Assembly (NCBI RefSeq): GCF_014279655.1
Contig: NZ_CP047946.1
Location: forward strand, 930,001 to 994,000
DNA: 64,000 nt
Direction: 5' to 3'
Source: Synechococcus sp. ROS8604
GTDB lineage: Bacteria > Cyanobacteriota > Cyanobacteriia > PCC-6307 > Cyanobiaceae
Below are positions 63,047 through 64,000 of the stretch, piece by piece. The notes under the pieces were generated by a model, which searched no databases, had not been told where the DNA came from, and saw nothing but the letters and a program-made list of their open reading frames with translations. How positions within the stretch are numbered: the first letter of the stretch is position 1; the number at the start of each line of letters is the position of its first letter. A program made the translations under genes and the position numbers.

Positions 63047-64000
63047 TCATTCCTGTCGTGGAATGCGTGGCTCTTCTTGGGTCATCGAGCTCTGTTTCTC
63101 GAGAACGTCTTCACCGCCACCATTGACAGGCTCCAACCAGGAGCCAAACAGATGGCGCAAAATGTCAATCAACTCCTGACTGGAACGGGTGAGTTGATCG
63201 GCATCCTTGAGCGACTCAACAACCAAAGGTTGGGTTTTCTTGAATGAAGGATCGTGTGTCTTGCTCCACAGCCTCGGTGGATTGGCTCACGGCGTGAACA
63301 TCTTTGGCCACGCTGGCGATGGATTCCCGCACCACGGGGGCCGCGGCTGTGACTTCCTTTTGCAACGACTCCGCAAGACGACGGGTGGAATCAAAGGCTG
63401 TGCTGATGCTCCCGTCTGCTGCTGTTAAGGCGTTGGTATTGCGCAGCGTGAGATTCAGTAGTTGTTGAGAGCTGGCCAGCTCTTTGAGCAGGGCATCGAA
63501 ATGGATCGGTTCGTCGTAGCCGATGGTGCGGCCTCTGATCTCCTGGGCTTGTTCTCGTGGTCTGGGATCGGCAGTGATCACGAGATAGGGCTCGCCGATC
63601 AACCCCTCTTTGGCGAGACTTGCCTTGCTGGAAGGCCCGATCAGATGGGCTTTGTTTTCCTCAATCTTGAGCGTGACCTTCACCTCGCCTTGATCATCGA
63701 GATGCATCGTTCCCACTTGACCCGCCACGATGCCGGCAATGCGGATGTCTTCTCCGTGGTTCAGTCCATTGACGTCGCTGGCTTTGATGAAGATGTCAAC
63801 AAACCGGGTGCCCCAGCGCTGCGCTTTGGCAAACCCCACGAGGACAAACACAACCAGCAGAAGGCCTGATCCCAGGAAGAGAAGACGGTCTATTCGTTGT
63901 CCTTGTTGTCTGGGAGAAAGCGTTACCTGATCAATTCCTTCATGGGCAGAATTTTGGTCACTAGGAATCAGATCAGCTTCAGGCCGATCCCCATCATCAA
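63047..64000 (-). pseudogene. MlaD-family (Ttg2C-like) substrate-binding gene, frameshifted; 5' end outside window
   Basis: The frame enters from the right edge with a cytoplasmic part, then one membrane helix (LFLGSGLLLVVFVLVGFA) and the MCE domain (DVNGLNHGEDIRIAGIVAGQVG). It runs into a stop at 63216 after SFIQENPTFGC. Dropping one T in ATTCAAG near 63242 restores the family C-terminus (KKTQPLVVESLKDADQL to PRIPRQE, stop 63047-63049). MlaD proteins feed lipids to an ABC transporter for outer-membrane asymmetry. The gene looks intact otherwise, so the shift may be a sequencing error, programmed, or a recent mutation. Confidence 0.75.

Noticed and set aside
63216-63851. GTG at 63851 as the start of a complete MlaD-family gene
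   Set aside because: The frame continues upstream with a proper membrane helix and cytoplasmic segment to the window edge; starting at 63851 would cut the helix.

Overview
The window comes from a marine picocyanobacterium, most likely a Synechococcus. Signs of this are a psaK gene, a cyanobacterial FtsH, a two-domain LexA behind a cyanobacterial-type SOS box, cobQ, a MlaD-family gene and many small cyanobacterial proteins, in dense coding DNA. I cannot place the clade from sequence alone.

Layout. 1-6140: exported low-complexity proteins, a DHA2-type MFS exporter and a GH116 glucosidase. 6142-12828 is a gene graveyard: remnants of a YefM/YoeB-type toxin-antitoxin pair, a frameshifted nucleotidyltransferase, a sulfotransferase with a damaged N-terminus, two genes probably for surface-glycan work, and a chitin-binding GH18 chitinase broken by many stops and frameshifts. 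13034-23381 is mostly housekeeping: DUF3122, ribD, a rearranged patch where an aldo/keto reductase gene is split around a truncated Lhr helicase and a cyclic-nucleotide-domain/methylglyoxal-synthase fusion, a K+ channel, ftsH, argF, a hydrolase, three small genes and lexA.

23446-46516 is the accessory core. tRNA-Ala(GGC) is followed by two tandem integrative elements. Three identical 43-bp copies of the tRNA 3' end (23476, 34023, 46474) bound them. Each element carries a large tyrosine integrase at its right end. Element A (about 10.5 kb) has an intact replication operon: HTH protein, two small unknowns, Prim-Pol primase and VirE-type helicase. A seven-unit, 12-bp iteron-like array follows the helicase. 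It also holds a duplicated [REP-type transposase + outer-membrane beta-barrel] block. Element B (about 12.5 kb) is older-looking and mosaic: a barrel copy with a frameshifted signal peptide, a replication-gene fragment, a second small integrase, an MhpA-like aromatic hydroxylase and a CoiA-like protein. The organisation resembles tycheposons and phage-satellite-like elements of picocyanobacteria.

46517-64000 returns to core sequence: small proteins (DUF3303, cupin, tautomerase, Nif11-like), the glycolytic-type gap, an L,D-transpeptidase, psaK, a VTT-domain protein, an MHS-type transporter, then a mostly minus-strand run of yjbQ, MBL-fold, EamA, ferredoxin, cobQ and a MlaD-family gene that shows a frameshift and runs off the window.
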